Assembly: GCF_014863355.1 (NCBI RefSeq) | Contig: NZ_JACZEP010000003.1 | Location: forward strand, 372,001 to 436,000 | DNA length: 64,000 nt | Direction: 5' to 3' | Source of the DNA: Aminobacter carboxidus | Lineage (GTDB): Bacteria > Pseudomonadota > Alphaproteobacteria > Rhizobiales > Rhizobiaceae | Shown here: one piece after another, positions 45,041 through 53,658 of the stretch | Numbering within the stretch: position 1 is the stretch's first letter | Layout of the letters: each line of letters begins with the position of its first letter | The notes under the pieces: model-generated | Databases searched by the model: none | What the model was told of the DNA's origin: nothing | The model's input: only the letters and a program-made list of their open reading frames with translations | Program-made: the position numbers and the translations under genes

Positions 45041-45823
45041 TCACGGTAGGCCGAGCGCCTTTTTCTCATCCGCTTCCGACAGCGGCGCGCCGGCATGGAT
45101 CGTGGTCAGATAGGCATCGACTGTCTCGGAGGCACCAGCCGGAACATAGTCCTGTCCAGCTGTGGGCGCGGCCACGGCAAGCCTGAGGTCCCATTGCTGC
45201 TCGGTTCGACAGGCGACCGAAACAAGCGACGGCTTCGATGCGCGATGAAGCTCGAACTCGCGGCAGAGTGCGCCAGACTCGTCACGGAAGCTGGAGACGA
45301 GTTTCATTGTCGCGTCGCCCAGTGCCACGTCGGAGCCTGAAGCAGTAGAGCCGAGCGCTTCCGTGATGGCCGGATCGCTGATCGAAGCAACGGCGAAACC
45401 TTCCGAAGCAGGCGCCCCTGCCTTGCCGGCGAGATAGCCGCCGGCACCGACGATGACGGCGGCAAGCGAGGCGGCCAGCGGCAGTGCCCAGCTCGAGCTG
45501 ACTTTTCGTGGCGCGCCAGGCTGAAACGCTACGACATTGTCCTGGGCAGGCGGCTCGCTTGCTTCGACAGCTGCATTGTCCCGCTGCCGCGCCGCGTCGA
45601 TCATCTTTTGCACCGACAGGGTCAGCGCCTCGGGCACCGGCTCGTCGATCAAAGGCTTGAGCGCAGCCGATGCCTGGGCACGGCTTGCCATGAAGGTGGC
45701 GACGCGGGCAATGAGCGTGTCATCCGAACCCATGGCTTCTTCGATCGCCGTTGTGGTTTCAGCGTCGAGTTCGCCGTCGGCGAAGGCCATCAGGGTTTCG
45801 TCGTCGAATTCGCGCCTGCTCAT
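45041..45823 (-). CDS. Anti-sigma factor with one membrane segment
   Basis: 260-residue protein. The N-terminus has the zinc-finger-like/anti-sigma pattern without HxxxCxxC (DDETLMAFADGELDAETTTAIEEA). A single transmembrane helix follows at about residues 110-130 (WALPLAASLAAVIVGAGGYLAG), then a periplasmic domain of ~125 residues that contains two cysteines (GALCREFEL, SVACRTEQQ). It overlaps the sigma gene by ATGA, so it is almost surely the cognate anti-sigma factor. The 153 residues of frame upstream lie within the sigma gene and are not part of it. Ribosome site AAGGTGGGAAG. Confidence 0.85.
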   Translation of the reverse strand: MSRREFDDETLMAFADGELDAETTTAIEEAMGSDDTLIARVATFMASRAQASAALKPLIDEPVPEALTLSVQKMIDAARQRDNAAVEASEPPAQDNVVAFQPGAPRKVSSSWALPLAASLAAVIVGAGGYLAGKAGAPASEGFAVASISDPAITEALGSTASGSDVALGDATMKLVSSFRDESGALCREFELHRASKPSLVSVACRTEQQWDLRLAVAAPTAGQDYVPAGASETVDAYLTTIHAGAPLSEADEKKALGLP

Positions 45824-46359
45824 ATCTTCCCACCTTTTTCGGGTGAACGGTCCGCTGCCGGGTTTATTCCGGCTGCGTCCGCAAGATTCTTTCTGGCGCG
45901 GGCCAGCCTGCTCATGACCGTGCCGATGGGGATGCCCAGCACCTCGGCTGCCTCCTTGTAGGATAGATCCTCGATGCAGACGAGAAGCAGAACCTCGCGT
46001 TGCTCGTCGACAAGTTCGTCGATGGCCACAGCCACGCTTTTCAACGTCAGCCGTGCTTCGACGTCGCGTTCGCCGCTCGAGCCGACGATGTCCTGGCGGT
46101 CGTCGATGTCCTCGCGCGGCCCAGCCGTTTTGGTGCGGCGAACATGGTCGATCCACAGGTTGCGCAGAATGCGAAACATCCAGGCGTCGAAGCGGGTACC
46201 CGCTTCGAACCTGTCCTGACTGGCCAGGGCCCGTTCGCAGGCCGCCTGCACGAGATCGTCGGCGAGATCGCGCGATCGGCACAGCGAAATGGCGAACCGG
46301 CGCAGATTGGGCAGGAAAGCGATCAGGCGATCGCTGACCGGAACATCGTCACCCTTCAT
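45820..46359 (-). CDS. ECF-type RNA polymerase sigma factor
   Basis: 179-residue sigma-70 family, ECF group. Region 2: AFLPNLRRFAISLCRSRDLADDLVQAACERAL, then FEAGTRFDAWMFRILRNLWIDHVRR. Region 4: LVDEQREVLLLVCIEDLSYKEAAEVLGIPIGTVMSRLARARKNL. ATG 46359 is chosen from the domain boundary, with GGGGAG about 16 bp upstream; the frame could extend to 46515 but that part is unlike a sigma factor. Operon with the anti-sigma gene; divergent from an exported subtilase that may be a target or signal processor. Confidence 0.88.
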   Translation of the reverse strand: MKGDDVPVSDRLIAFLPNLRRFAISLCRSRDLADDLVQAACERALASQDRFEAGTRFDAWMFRILRNLWIDHVRRTKTAGPREDIDDRQDIVGSSGERDVEARLTLKSVAVAIDELVDEQREVLLLVCIEDLSYKEAAEVLGIPIGTVMSRLARARKNLADAAGINPAADRSPEKGGKI

Positions 46360-46536
46360 GCAGTCGTATCCTGTCTCTCCCCCGCGGAAATAAACGAGGC
46401 CACGGAATAAACCGGGCCCTCGTCCGTTGGGCTCAAAATGCACAAATGTAGTCAAAATGATATGGGATGCCGAAAGGCTTATGTGGATCGCTAACAATTG
46501 CCGTCTGCTCGCCATATCGGCAGGAAAGGACGAACC

Positions 46537-47913
46537 ATGCCTCTGAAAGCTCCATCGGGTTCACTTGCGGTCGTTTTCGCGCTGGCCTTGAGCGGCGCGA
46601 CCTTTGGTGTCCCCACGGCAGATCAGTTGCCGGGGCAGGTTTTCGGAACCGGCCTCGCGATCGCCGATGACGATGATGACGGCGGTGGTGGTGGCGGAAA
46701 TTCTCCTGGAAGCAGGGACTCAAGCTCGTCGGGGCAAGGGGTTGGAAAGGGGCGAAGCATTTTCGACCTCTTCCGCACGCAGGAACCACGCCGCAAGGCC
46801 GCGGCACGGCCGGCTGCCGCGCTTGTACGCCAGGCGCCACAAGAGATCGTGGCGCTTGGTCTCGATCAGGGCTCGATCACCAACCTGACCGCCATCGGCT
46901 ATTCGGTCAGCGACCGTGCCGATGTAGCGCTTGTCGGGGCCGAAATCGTCAAGCTGCGTGTTCCCAACAGCACGACGCTCGAAGCGGCCCGCGTACAAGT
47001 AGCGGCTGTGGCACCTGACGCCGTCGTCGACTTCAACCATTTCTACCGGCCCGACCAGGACCGTCCAGACCCTTGCGGCGCGGACCAGTGCCTGGCGCGC
47101 CACGTCGTTGGCTGGCCCGAGACCGGGGCGATGCCGGATCGCTGCACAGCCCCGGTGCGCATTGGTCTCATCGACACGGCGATCAATGCCGAACATCTCG
47201 CCTTTGCCGGCGGGCGGATCGAAACGATCAGGCTGGGGACGGGCGACCTGCCGGAGTCGGGGCGCCAGCACGGTACGGCGGTAGCAGCCCTTCTTGTCGG
47301 ATCGGCGGAGAGCCGAACGCCCGGCCTCGTTCCCGGCGGCGAGCTCGTCGCGGTCGACGCGTTCCAGCGCAACGGCAATGACGACCGTTCCGCCGTTTAC
47401 GATCTTGTGCGGGCGATCGACCTTTTGGCGAGCAAGGGGGTGCTCGTCATCAATATGAGCCTGACCGGCCCGGCAAACCTTTTGCTCGAACGCACTGTCG
47501 AGATGGCGGCACAGCGCGAGATCGTGCTGGTTGCGGCGGCAGGAAATGGCGGCCCGCGCGCAGCCCCGCTCTTTCCCGGCGCCTATGAGGAGGTGATTGC
47601 GGTGACGGCGATCGACCGGCGCAAGAATGCTTATCGCCGCGCCGGCGCCGGCAACCATATCGACATTGCGGCACCTGGCGTGCAGGTGTGGACGGCGGCT
47701 TCGGTCAAGGGTGCTTCTTCCAAGACGGGTACGTCCTTTGCCGCGCCCTTCGTCACGGCAGCAGCGGCGATGATCAAGGCCGCCAATCCGCAACTCAAGG
47801 CCGACGAGGTCGAGGCGCTGTTGCGTCAAGGCGCTGAAGATCTGGGCAAGCCCGGCAAGGACCCGGTGTTCGGCTGGGGTCTGCTCAACGCGCGAACAAT
47901 CTGCCAGAGCTGA
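46537..47913 (+). CDS. Exported S8 (subtilisin-like) serine peptidase
   Basis: 458-residue protein with a signal peptide (about 1-24, hydrophobic SLAVVFALALSGATFGV). An unusual low-complexity stretch follows (DDDDDGGGGGGN, then Ser/Gly). A pro-domain-like region comes next (about 80-165). The subtilase domain has the triad Asp (IGLIDTAIN), His (RQHGTAVA) and Ser (TGTSFAAPFVTAAAAMI), plus oxyanion AAAGNGG. All catalytic residues are present. ATG 46537 follows AAAGGA. Divergent from the ECF sigma/anti-sigma operon, suggesting common regulation. Confidence 0.87.
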   Translation: MPLKAPSGSLAVVFALALSGATFGVPTADQLPGQVFGTGLAIADDDDDGGGGGGNSPGSRDSSSSGQGVGKGRSIFDLFRTQEPRRKAAARPAAALVRQAPQEIVALGLDQGSITNLTAIGYSVSDRADVALVGAEIVKLRVPNSTTLEAARVQVAAVAPDAVVDFNHFYRPDQDRPDPCGADQCLARHVVGWPETGAMPDRCTAPVRIGLIDTAINAEHLAFAGGRIETIRLGTGDLPESGRQHGTAVAALLVGSAESRTPGLVPGGELVAVDAFQRNGNDDRSAVYDLVRAIDLLASKGVLVINMSLTGPANLLLERTVEMAAQREIVLVAAAGNGGPRAAPLFPGAYEEVIAVTAIDRRKNAYRRAGAGNHIDIAAPGVQVWTAASVKGASSKTGTSFAAPFVTAAAAMIKAANPQLKADEVEALLRQGAEDLGKPGKDPVFGWGLLNARTICQS

Positions 47914-47932
47914 CACGGGTTGCTGATCGGCA

Positions 47933-47963
47933 CGAAAACGCCGCCGCGAAATTCGCGGCGGCG
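47933..47963 (-). terminator. Terminator between subtilase and glycerate kinase genes
   Basis: A 12-bp GC-rich inverted repeat (47939-47950 with 47952-47963) is followed on the minus strand by TTTTCG. It ends the glxK transcript and may serve the convergent subtilase gene as well. Confidence 0.7.
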
Positions 47964-47969
47964 GTCCAG

Positions 47970-49193
47970 TCAGGCGGCGGCGCGGGGGCTGCCCTTTGCG
48001 CGCGGCGCAAGGTTCTGGTTGCGTGGCACGACACTGGCCTGATTGAGGCGCATGCCGACCAGGATCATGCGCGAAGCGTCCTCGGCGGCGCGCACCAGCA
48101 GCTTCGAGGCGGCACCAATGGCTTCGTCGAGGCTGCATGGACGTTTGAGGATGGAAGCAAAGGCATCGATGCCATGCTCGAAGTTGAGCGTCACGCCCTT
48201 GCCGATGGTGCCGGCAAGCGCGATCACCGGCAGACCTGCCGCCTTTGCCCTTTGGCCGACCTCCGCCGGAACCTTGCCGAACGGGGTCTGGCCGTCGAGG
48301 CTGCCTTCGGCGGTGATGACGAGGTTGGCGCGACCGATCAGGCTGTCGAGTTCGAGATAGTTCATCACGATCTCGTAGCGGGGGTGGAGTTTGCCGGACA
48401 GGAGTCCAAGCACCGCGGCACCCAGTCCGCCCGATGCGCCGGCACCTTCGGCAGCGCCGACGTCGAAGCCTGTCTTGGCCACAATATGCGCTGCGTAGTT
48501 GTCCATCGCCTGGGCCAGCAGTTCGACCTGCTCGGGCGTCGCTCCCTTTTGCGGGCCGAAGACACGGGCGACGCCGCGCGGGCCAAGCAGCATGTTGTGC
48601 CAGTTGACGGCGGCATCGATGCGGACGGTTTCAAGACGCGGGTCGCGATCCGACATGTCGATGGTCGCGAGCCTTGCCAGTTCCGCGCCGCCTGCGGCGA
48701 GCGGCCGGCCTGCATCGTCGAGGAACCGCACGCCAAGTGCTTGTGCCATGCCGGCGCCGCCGTCGTTGATGCCGCTGTCGCCGCAACCGTGCAGGATGCG
48801 CTGAGCGCCGGCGTCGAGCGCGGCCTTGATCAGTTCGCCGACGCCGTAGCTGCTGGTCAGGCACGGATTGCGCCGGTCGCGCGGCACCAGGCGCAGGCCT
48901 GCGGCGGCCGCCATTTCGATGACGGCGGTGGGCACAGGCGCGCCGCCGAGAAAGCCGAAAAACGACTGGACGGGATCACCGACCGGCCCGGTGACGGTGA
49001 GCCTATGCATGGTGCCCCCGGTGGCCGCGACCAGTGCCTCGGTGAAGCCTTCGCCGCCGTCGACCATCGGTGCCTTCAGTATCTTCGCCTGCGGAAAAGC
49101 GCGCAGCACGCCTTCACCGATGCAGTCGGCAACTTCGTTGGCGGACAGGCTTTCCTTGAAGCCGGACGGCGCGACAAGAACCGTGAATGTCAT
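47970..49193 (-). CDS. glxK: Glycerate kinase, GlxK/GarK family
   Basis: 407-residue enzyme of the PF02595 glycerate kinase family, unrelated to GckA. Features: VLVAPSGFKESLSANEVADCIGEG at the start, APMVDGGEGFTEALVAATGG, RILHGCGDSGINDGGAGMAQALGVRFLD, KTGFDVGAAEGAGASGGLGAAVLGLL, ADLVITAEGSLDGQT-like (NLVITAEGSLDGQTPFGK) and PVIALAGTIG. It phosphorylates glycerate at C2 in this family. The C-terminus is slightly extended and basic. GAGGAG before the ATG. Upstream lies an SLC13-type permease in the same direction, perhaps importing the substrate. Confidence 0.9.
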   Translation of the reverse strand: MTFTVLVAPSGFKESLSANEVADCIGEGVLRAFPQAKILKAPMVDGGEGFTEALVAATGGTMHRLTVTGPVGDPVQSFFGFLGGAPVPTAVIEMAAAAGLRLVPRDRRNPCLTSSYGVGELIKAALDAGAQRILHGCGDSGINDGGAGMAQALGVRFLDDAGRPLAAGGAELARLATIDMSDRDPRLETVRIDAAVNWHNMLLGPRGVARVFGPQKGATPEQVELLAQAMDNYAAHIVAKTGFDVGAAEGAGASGGLGAAVLGLLSGKLHPRYEIVMNYLELDSLIGRANLVITAEGSLDGQTPFGKVPAEVGQRAKAAGLPVIALAGTIGKGVTLNFEHGIDAFASILKRPCSLDEAIGAASKLLVRAAEDASRMILVGMRLNQASVVPRNQNLAPRAKGSPRAAA

Positions 49194-49293
49194 TGATGTA
49201 ACTCCTCGTCTGTCATGTGAACGATGGAGGAGAAACGGTGTTCGGCGTGCTTTATTCCGCTAAAAAAATAAAATAATTACAATGGCTTACGTA

Positions 49294-49322
49294 AAAATAG
49301 CCAAGCCGTTTCTGGCTTGGCT
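49294..49322 (-). terminator. Rho-independent terminator after the permease gene
   Basis: AGCCAAGCC/GGCTTGGCT (49299-49307 with 49314-49322, 6-nt loop) is followed on the minus strand by ATTTTTAC, 29 bp past the permease stop. It separates the permease from the glycerate kinase transcript. Confidence 0.8.
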
Positions 49323-49350
49323 GCATAAGGTCCCAACGGCTGCTTTCTGT

Positions 49351-50817
49351 TTAGAGCCGTATGCCGAGCAGCGGCCAGGCAAAGATCGCGAAGGCCCCAA
49401 GCAAGGCGACAAAGGGCACGAACAGCAGTGCTGAAAGCCACAGCAGATCTACCGCCGAAAAGGCTGGCGGCTCCATCCCGCCGAACAATGTCACCGGCTT
49501 GGCCGAGACCATCAGCGTCTGGCAAAAGCCGCTGCCAAGTGTGACGACCAAAATCATCGCGGCCGGATTCACCCCGAGGCCGGCAAGTGGCAGCGCCAGT
49601 GCCGGAATGAGCACGGTGGCGCGCGCGGTGCGCGAGGTGATGACGATATGGGCAAGCGCGGACACTGTCGCGGCAAAGGCAATCAGGACCCACGCCGCCG
49701 GCGCGACAGAACCCTGGAAGGTTGCCATGACGCGATCGACAACCAGCTTGGCATCGCCCGTTTCGAGCAGGGCCTCGCCGATCACCAGCGTGGCGGCCAG
49801 AAACAGCAGCAGGTTCCACTCGACGCCCTTGAGCGCCGCCTTGAAGGTGATGCCGGATATGGATTTCGACGCCACCACAAGTGCGCCCACGAGCGCCACG
49901 ATCGGTAGCCCGACCCCGTGCAGGCTGCCGCTCGCCCACAGCGCGACGGTTGCGCCAACGACCGCGAGGATGGTCTTGTCGCGGTTGGAGAAAGCCTTTG
50001 ATGCTCCCTGGCCATGGGTCATCAGTGCTTTGCGGTCCTCGGTGTTGAGGAAAACAAACAGGATGAGGCCGCAGGCGATGAGGCTGGAGACCAGCGCGAA
50101 GGGGGCGCTCAATAGCGCCCAGGTGGCGAAATCGACTGATTGACCTGAAACGCGCCTGATTGCATCGGCTGCCACCAGATGAGCTCCAGCACCGGTCAGC
50201 GAAGCGGCGGCCGAAAGCAGGATCACAGAGGGGAACAGCAAGGCAAGCCCGCGCGTCACGGTTGGCCTGCCGATGGCCGCCGAAAGGCTCAGGAAGATCG
50301 GCATCAGGATCGCCGCGCGCGCCGAGGTCGACGGCACCAGGAAGGCGGTCAGGAAGATTGCGCCGGTCGTTGCCCAGAAGATGCCCTGCACGGCTTGGAA
50401 CGGCGCGAGCATGCGCGACGCGCAACGCTCGGCAAGTCCGGTCTGCTTCAGCACTGCACCGATGACGAAGGCGGCGAGCATGAGGACGACGATCTCGCTG
50501 CCAAGGGCTGCAAACAGCGCCTGCTCGCCGACGGCACCAGACAAAACCAGTGCCAGAGCGCCTGCCAGCGCAACTGGCGTCTCGGGCAGGTCCATCACCG
50601 TCCAGGCGATCAGTGTTGCAGTAAAGACGGAGAGCGCGCCGCGCATTTGGGTCGACAGGCCGTCGATGCTGGCAAAGATGGCAAAGGTCGCAAAGGCGAT
50701 CAGCAAGACGCCGACCAGGATGCGCACCAGCCGTAGCGAGATCTGCTGTTCCGCAACTGTCGAGGCAGCGGCGGACAGATTGCGCATGTCAGCGGGCAGG
50801 GCCTGTTGTTCCGACAT
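49351..50817 (-). CDS. SLC13/DASS-family anion permease
   Basis: 488-residue inner-membrane transporter with about 12 hydrophobic segments, e.g. ILVGVLLIAFATFAIFASI near residue 35 and the last helix LLFVPFVALLGAFAIFAWPL. Two repeat halves with SNT-like hairpins are seen as LVPSTSARAAILMPIFL and ITSRTARATVLIPALALPLAG, characteristic of divalent anion:Na symporters (dicarboxylate, sulfate). The substrate is unknown; glycerate or a dicarboxylate would fit its neighbour glxK. GGAG upstream of the ATG. Confidence 0.83.
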   Translation of the reverse strand: MSEQQALPADMRNLSAAASTVAEQQISLRLVRILVGVLLIAFATFAIFASIDGLSTQMRGALSVFTATLIAWTVMDLPETPVALAGALALVLSGAVGEQALFAALGSEIVVLMLAAFVIGAVLKQTGLAERCASRMLAPFQAVQGIFWATTGAIFLTAFLVPSTSARAAILMPIFLSLSAAIGRPTVTRGLALLFPSVILLSAAASLTGAGAHLVAADAIRRVSGQSVDFATWALLSAPFALVSSLIACGLILFVFLNTEDRKALMTHGQGASKAFSNRDKTILAVVGATVALWASGSLHGVGLPIVALVGALVVASKSISGITFKAALKGVEWNLLLFLAATLVIGEALLETGDAKLVVDRVMATFQGSVAPAAWVLIAFAATVSALAHIVITSRTARATVLIPALALPLAGLGVNPAAMILVVTLGSGFCQTLMVSAKPVTLFGGMEPPAFSAVDLLWLSALLFVPFVALLGAFAIFAWPLLGIRL

Positions 50818-51297
50818 CGATCATCTTCTCCTTCGATCCCCTGCTGTTTGCGGTCAGAAATTGCAGTGGGCCTGTCGTGTTGTTGGCAAGGAGAACGGCC
50901 GAGCAGGCGCTCTATTCCACGCCGGCAAAGTTTTTTCGGCACTGTCCTTGCGCCACCTGCAAGGGAAGATCCTTGCATTGGTGGCCTAATCGATCGGCCG
51001 CGACTCCCGTCGCCAAGAGTGGCGAATAGACAGTGCTGCTGTCTCAATAATCAGCCTGTCGAAGGACGTTCGGCAGACGTGTTTTGTTCAACGGGTAAAA
51101 ATTCCGACAGCCTGTCAGGCTGACAAAATCCAATTGATTCAATGCAATTCGCCTTTGTCGAAAGTCGTAGTGCGACAAGTGCGCGTGGTCGTCACTTGAC
51201 AGGAAATTAACTTTGCCAGACATTCCTCAGGGGAAATTAATTTCCCGCAGAAGCAAACCAGAATGAAGCCGAAAACGGCCGTGGTGGAGGAGGAAAT
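50818..51297. other. 480-bp regulatory region upstream of the permease module
   Basis: No gene. It holds three dyads: AGACAG-N5-CTGTCT (51028-51044), CAGCCTG-T-CAGGCTG (51108-51122) and the perfect palindrome at 51231-51246. A TTGACA box lies at 51196-51201, and GGAAATTAA recurs at 51202 and 51232. The last 12 bp carry a very strong GGAGGAGGAAAT ribosome site. Confidence 0.6.
51196..51246 (+). promoter_or_regulatory. Candidate promoter and palindromic operator of the permease module
   Basis: TTGACA (51196-51201) is a good -35 match; the best -10 17 bp later is weak (GACATT, 51219-51224). GGGAAATTAATTTCCC (51231-51246) is a perfect 16-bp palindrome, and GGAAATTAA also directly follows the -35 box. 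Layout suggests repression by a dimeric regulator at the transcription start. Confidence 0.5.
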
Positions 51298-51615
51298 ATG
51301 GAAGCGACTTTAAGTCAGCAGCGCGGGGACGCGACTCTCGAGCAGCGCATCGACAAGATGCATGGAAGGGATCGAGCGGGTCTCGTGATTTTCGTTGCGG
51401 TGCTCTGGTGCACCATGTTGTTCGCCCTGTTCAGCGTCTGGTCCTACATTTCCATCCCGGCCATCCGCGTCATACTGTCAGTCGCCTGTGCCCTCGTGCT
51501 GGCGCTCAATACCGCGGCCATCGTCGCCATGTTGCGCCACTACGTCGAAGACAAACACTTCATCTATGGCCTCGACATCAAGCATCTCGACGAGATGCGG
51601 CGTCGCCGCGGCTGA
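51298..51615 (+). CDS. Small membrane protein, permease-associated (105 aa)
   Basis: 105-residue protein with two transmembrane helices (about 28-50, LVIFVAVLWCTMLFALFSV, and 54-78, IRVILSVACALVLALNTAAIV) and polar ends. The C-terminal tail is charged (DIKHLDEMRRRRG). No recognised family. First gene of a four-gene operon with an APC-type permease, 11 bp before the next gene; likely an accessory subunit or assembly factor. Very strong ribosome site. Confidence 0.75.
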   Translation: MEATLSQQRGDATLEQRIDKMHGRDRAGLVIFVAVLWCTMLFALFSVWSYISIPAIRVILSVACALVLALNTAAIVAMLRHYVEDKHFIYGLDIKHLDEMRRRRG

Positions 51616-51626
51616 GGAGCGCAACA

Positions 51627-52010
51627 ATGGCTTACAAACCTCCGAAACAGAGCCTCGCCGGCCAGATTTTCGACGTCTTGACCTTGCTCGTGCTGACCAT
51701 CGGCGCCCTTTACATTCCGCTCTATCTGGGCCTGGCGGGCGCTGTCAAAGTGCCTAACCCGATCGCCAATCCGACGTGGGAGGCGCTCGGCCAGAACGCC
51801 GCCGAGCAGCAGCAATGGGCGGCCCTTGGCATCACCGATCCGGCAGCCGCCAATGACATCATCACCGCCCGCTTCGACTACAGCTTCAGTTGGGCAGCAC
51901 TGATCGTCATGGCCGTGCTGGTCATCGGCTATTTCGTCATGGTCGTCCGCTTGTCCGACCGGGAGTACCGCGAAGTCATCGAAGAGCGCTTCGGCGACAA
52001 GAAGCGCTAG
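51627..52010 (+). CDS. Small membrane protein, permease-associated (127 aa)
   Basis: 127-residue protein. Two transmembrane helices: about 15-36 (DVLTLLVLTIGALYIPLYL) and 85-108 (FSWAALIVMAVLVIGYFVMV). The loop between them (~48 residues, AKVP-like with NPTWEALGQNAAEQQQW) should be outside the cytoplasm. The charged C-terminus ends EERFGDKKR. Start at 51627 with GAGGAG; the longer frame begins in another gene. Family not recognised. Confidence 0.75.
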   Translation: MAYKPPKQSLAGQIFDVLTLLVLTIGALYIPLYLGLAGAVKVPNPIANPTWEALGQNAAEQQQWAALGITDPAAANDIITARFDYSFSWAALIVMAVLVIGYFVMVVRLSDREYREVIEERFGDKKR

Positions 52011-52021
52011 GGGAGGCGACA

Positions 52022-52189
52022 ATGGATACCTGGAATTATCTGGAATACGCCGCCTGGGCGCTGTCCGCGCTGTTCGGCGTCCTGATGCTCATCGATCTCG
52101 TCCGCATCGATACCACCTACGACAACGAACTGCTGATCTCCTCTCGCGAAGGCGAGATCGAGGCGACCGCAGAACGCCACGAGATCTGA
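52022..52189 (+). CDS. Very small membrane protein, permease-associated (55 aa)
   Basis: 55-residue protein, too short for many gene callers. One transmembrane helix (about 6-26, LEYAAWALSALFGVLMLID) and an acidic C-terminus. GGGGAGG lies 5 bp before the ATG. It starts 11 bp after the previous stop, and the permease starts 10 bp after its own stop, so it is firmly within the operon. Confidence 0.7.
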   Translation: MDTWNYLEYAAWALSALFGVLMLIDLVRIDTTYDNELLISSREGEIEATAERHEI

Positions 52190-52199
52190 GGGGACGACG

Positions 52200-53597
52200 A
52201 TGGCAAATGTGACTTCAACCGCCGCAGAGCCCGAACGGCTTCAGTTGCTGCGCGTGCTCGGCCCCGCCCATATCTGGGCGCTTGGCGTCGGCATCGTGCT
52301 TGTCGGCGAATATATGGGTTGGAACTTCTCGGTCGGCAAAGGCGGCATGATCGCCGGCCTGATCGCCTGCTGGGTGGCTGGCCTGCTCTACACCTGCGTC
52401 GCCATGATCGACTCCGAGGTGACCTCGACAGTTGCCGCTGCAGGTGGCCAGTATGCCCAGGCCAAGCACATCGTCGGCCCGCTGATGGCCTTCAATGTCG
52501 GCCTGTTCCTGGTCATGGCCTACACCATGCTGGAAGCGGCCAATGCGATCACCGTCGGCTTCCTGCTCGACACGGTGGCCGGCATGCAGGGCCATTCCGG
52601 CCTCAACCAGCAACCCTTCATCATCCTCGCCATCATGTTCCTGGCGTGGCTGAACTATCGCGGCGTGCTGGCGACACTGACCTTCAACCTGGTCATCACC
52701 GCAGTCGCCTTCGTGGCCATCATCACCCTGTTCATCGCGGTGCAGTTCGGCGCTTCCAACGTGCCGCTCGACTTCTCGGCGATCACCTCCGATCCGCTGC
52801 CTTATGGCTGGGTCGGCATCGTGGCCTCGCTGCATTTCGGGCTCTGGTACTATCTCGGCATCGAGGGCACCTGCCAGGCGGCCGAGGAAGTGCGCTCGCC
52901 GGCGCGTTCGCTGCCCTATGGCACGATGGCCGGCATCATGACGCTGCTGATCGCCGCGACCATGACCTGGTATGTCTGCTCGGGCTTGATCCCGTGGGAA
53001 TATCTCGGCCAGGCCGGCACGCCGCTGTTCGACGCTGCGCGTGTCACCGGCAGCACATCGCTGATGGTACTCCTGTTCGTCGGCACGACGTTCGCAACGC
53101 TTGCCTCGGCCAATGGCTGCATCAACGATGCCTCGCGGGCCTGGTTCTCGATGGGCCGCGACCGCTACCTGCCGAGCTGGTTCGGCGCCGTGCACCCGGT
53201 TTACCGCACGCCGTACCGCGCCATCGTCTTCCTGGTGCCGATCGCGCTGATCTTCGCGCTCGGTGCGCCGCTCGACCAGGTCGTCACCTTCTCGATCCTG
53301 TCGGGTCTGCTCGGCTACACCTTCATGACCTTCAATATGGTGATGTTCCGCAACAAGTGGCCGCTCGACACGATCAAGCGCGGCTATGTGCACCCGTTCC
53401 ACCCGCTGCCGACGATCGTGCTGCTGATCCTGTGCTCGACGGCCTACTTCGCCGTGTTCCTCGGTTACGGCACGCAGCTGAGCGCAATGATGTGCTTCTA
53501 CATCGTGGCATCGCTCTGGTTCCACTTCCGGCGCTACCAGTTCGTGCGCCGTGGCGACCAGTTCACCATGCCCTGGCCGAAGCCGCAGGGTTACTGA
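52200..53597 (+). CDS. APC-superfamily amino acid/amine permease (ethanolamine-permease-like)
   Basis: 465-residue transporter with about 12 hydrophobic helices. APC fold features: GPAHIWALGVGIVLVGEYMGWNFSVGKGGMIAGL (helix 1 with the unwound glycine motif), DSEVTSTVAAAGGQYAQA, WLNYRGVLATLTFNLVIT, GLWYYLGIEGTCQAAEEVRSPARSLPYG (conserved segment of helix 6) and NGCINDASRAWFSMGRDRYLP. It resembles ethanolamine/amino acid permeases of the Eat type. With C1 amines used nearby, an amine or amino acid substrate is a fair guess, not more. Fourth gene of the unit with three small membrane proteins. Confidence 0.87.
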   Translation: MANVTSTAAEPERLQLLRVLGPAHIWALGVGIVLVGEYMGWNFSVGKGGMIAGLIACWVAGLLYTCVAMIDSEVTSTVAAAGGQYAQAKHIVGPLMAFNVGLFLVMAYTMLEAANAITVGFLLDTVAGMQGHSGLNQQPFIILAIMFLAWLNYRGVLATLTFNLVITAVAFVAIITLFIAVQFGASNVPLDFSAITSDPLPYGWVGIVASLHFGLWYYLGIEGTCQAAEEVRSPARSLPYGTMAGIMTLLIAATMTWYVCSGLIPWEYLGQAGTPLFDAARVTGSTSLMVLLFVGTTFATLASANGCINDASRAWFSMGRDRYLPSWFGAVHPVYRTPYRAIVFLVPIALIFALGAPLDQVVTFSILSGLLGYTFMTFNMVMFRNKWPLDTIKRGYVHPFHPLPTIVLLILCSTAYFAVFLGYGTQLSAMMCFYIVASLWFHFRRYQFVRRGDQFTMPWPKPQGY

Positions 53598-53658
53598 CAA
53601 GCCAAGCATGGCGGCGCGGACCATCGCGCCGCCATCGTCGCAAAACGAGGCGCTGCCG

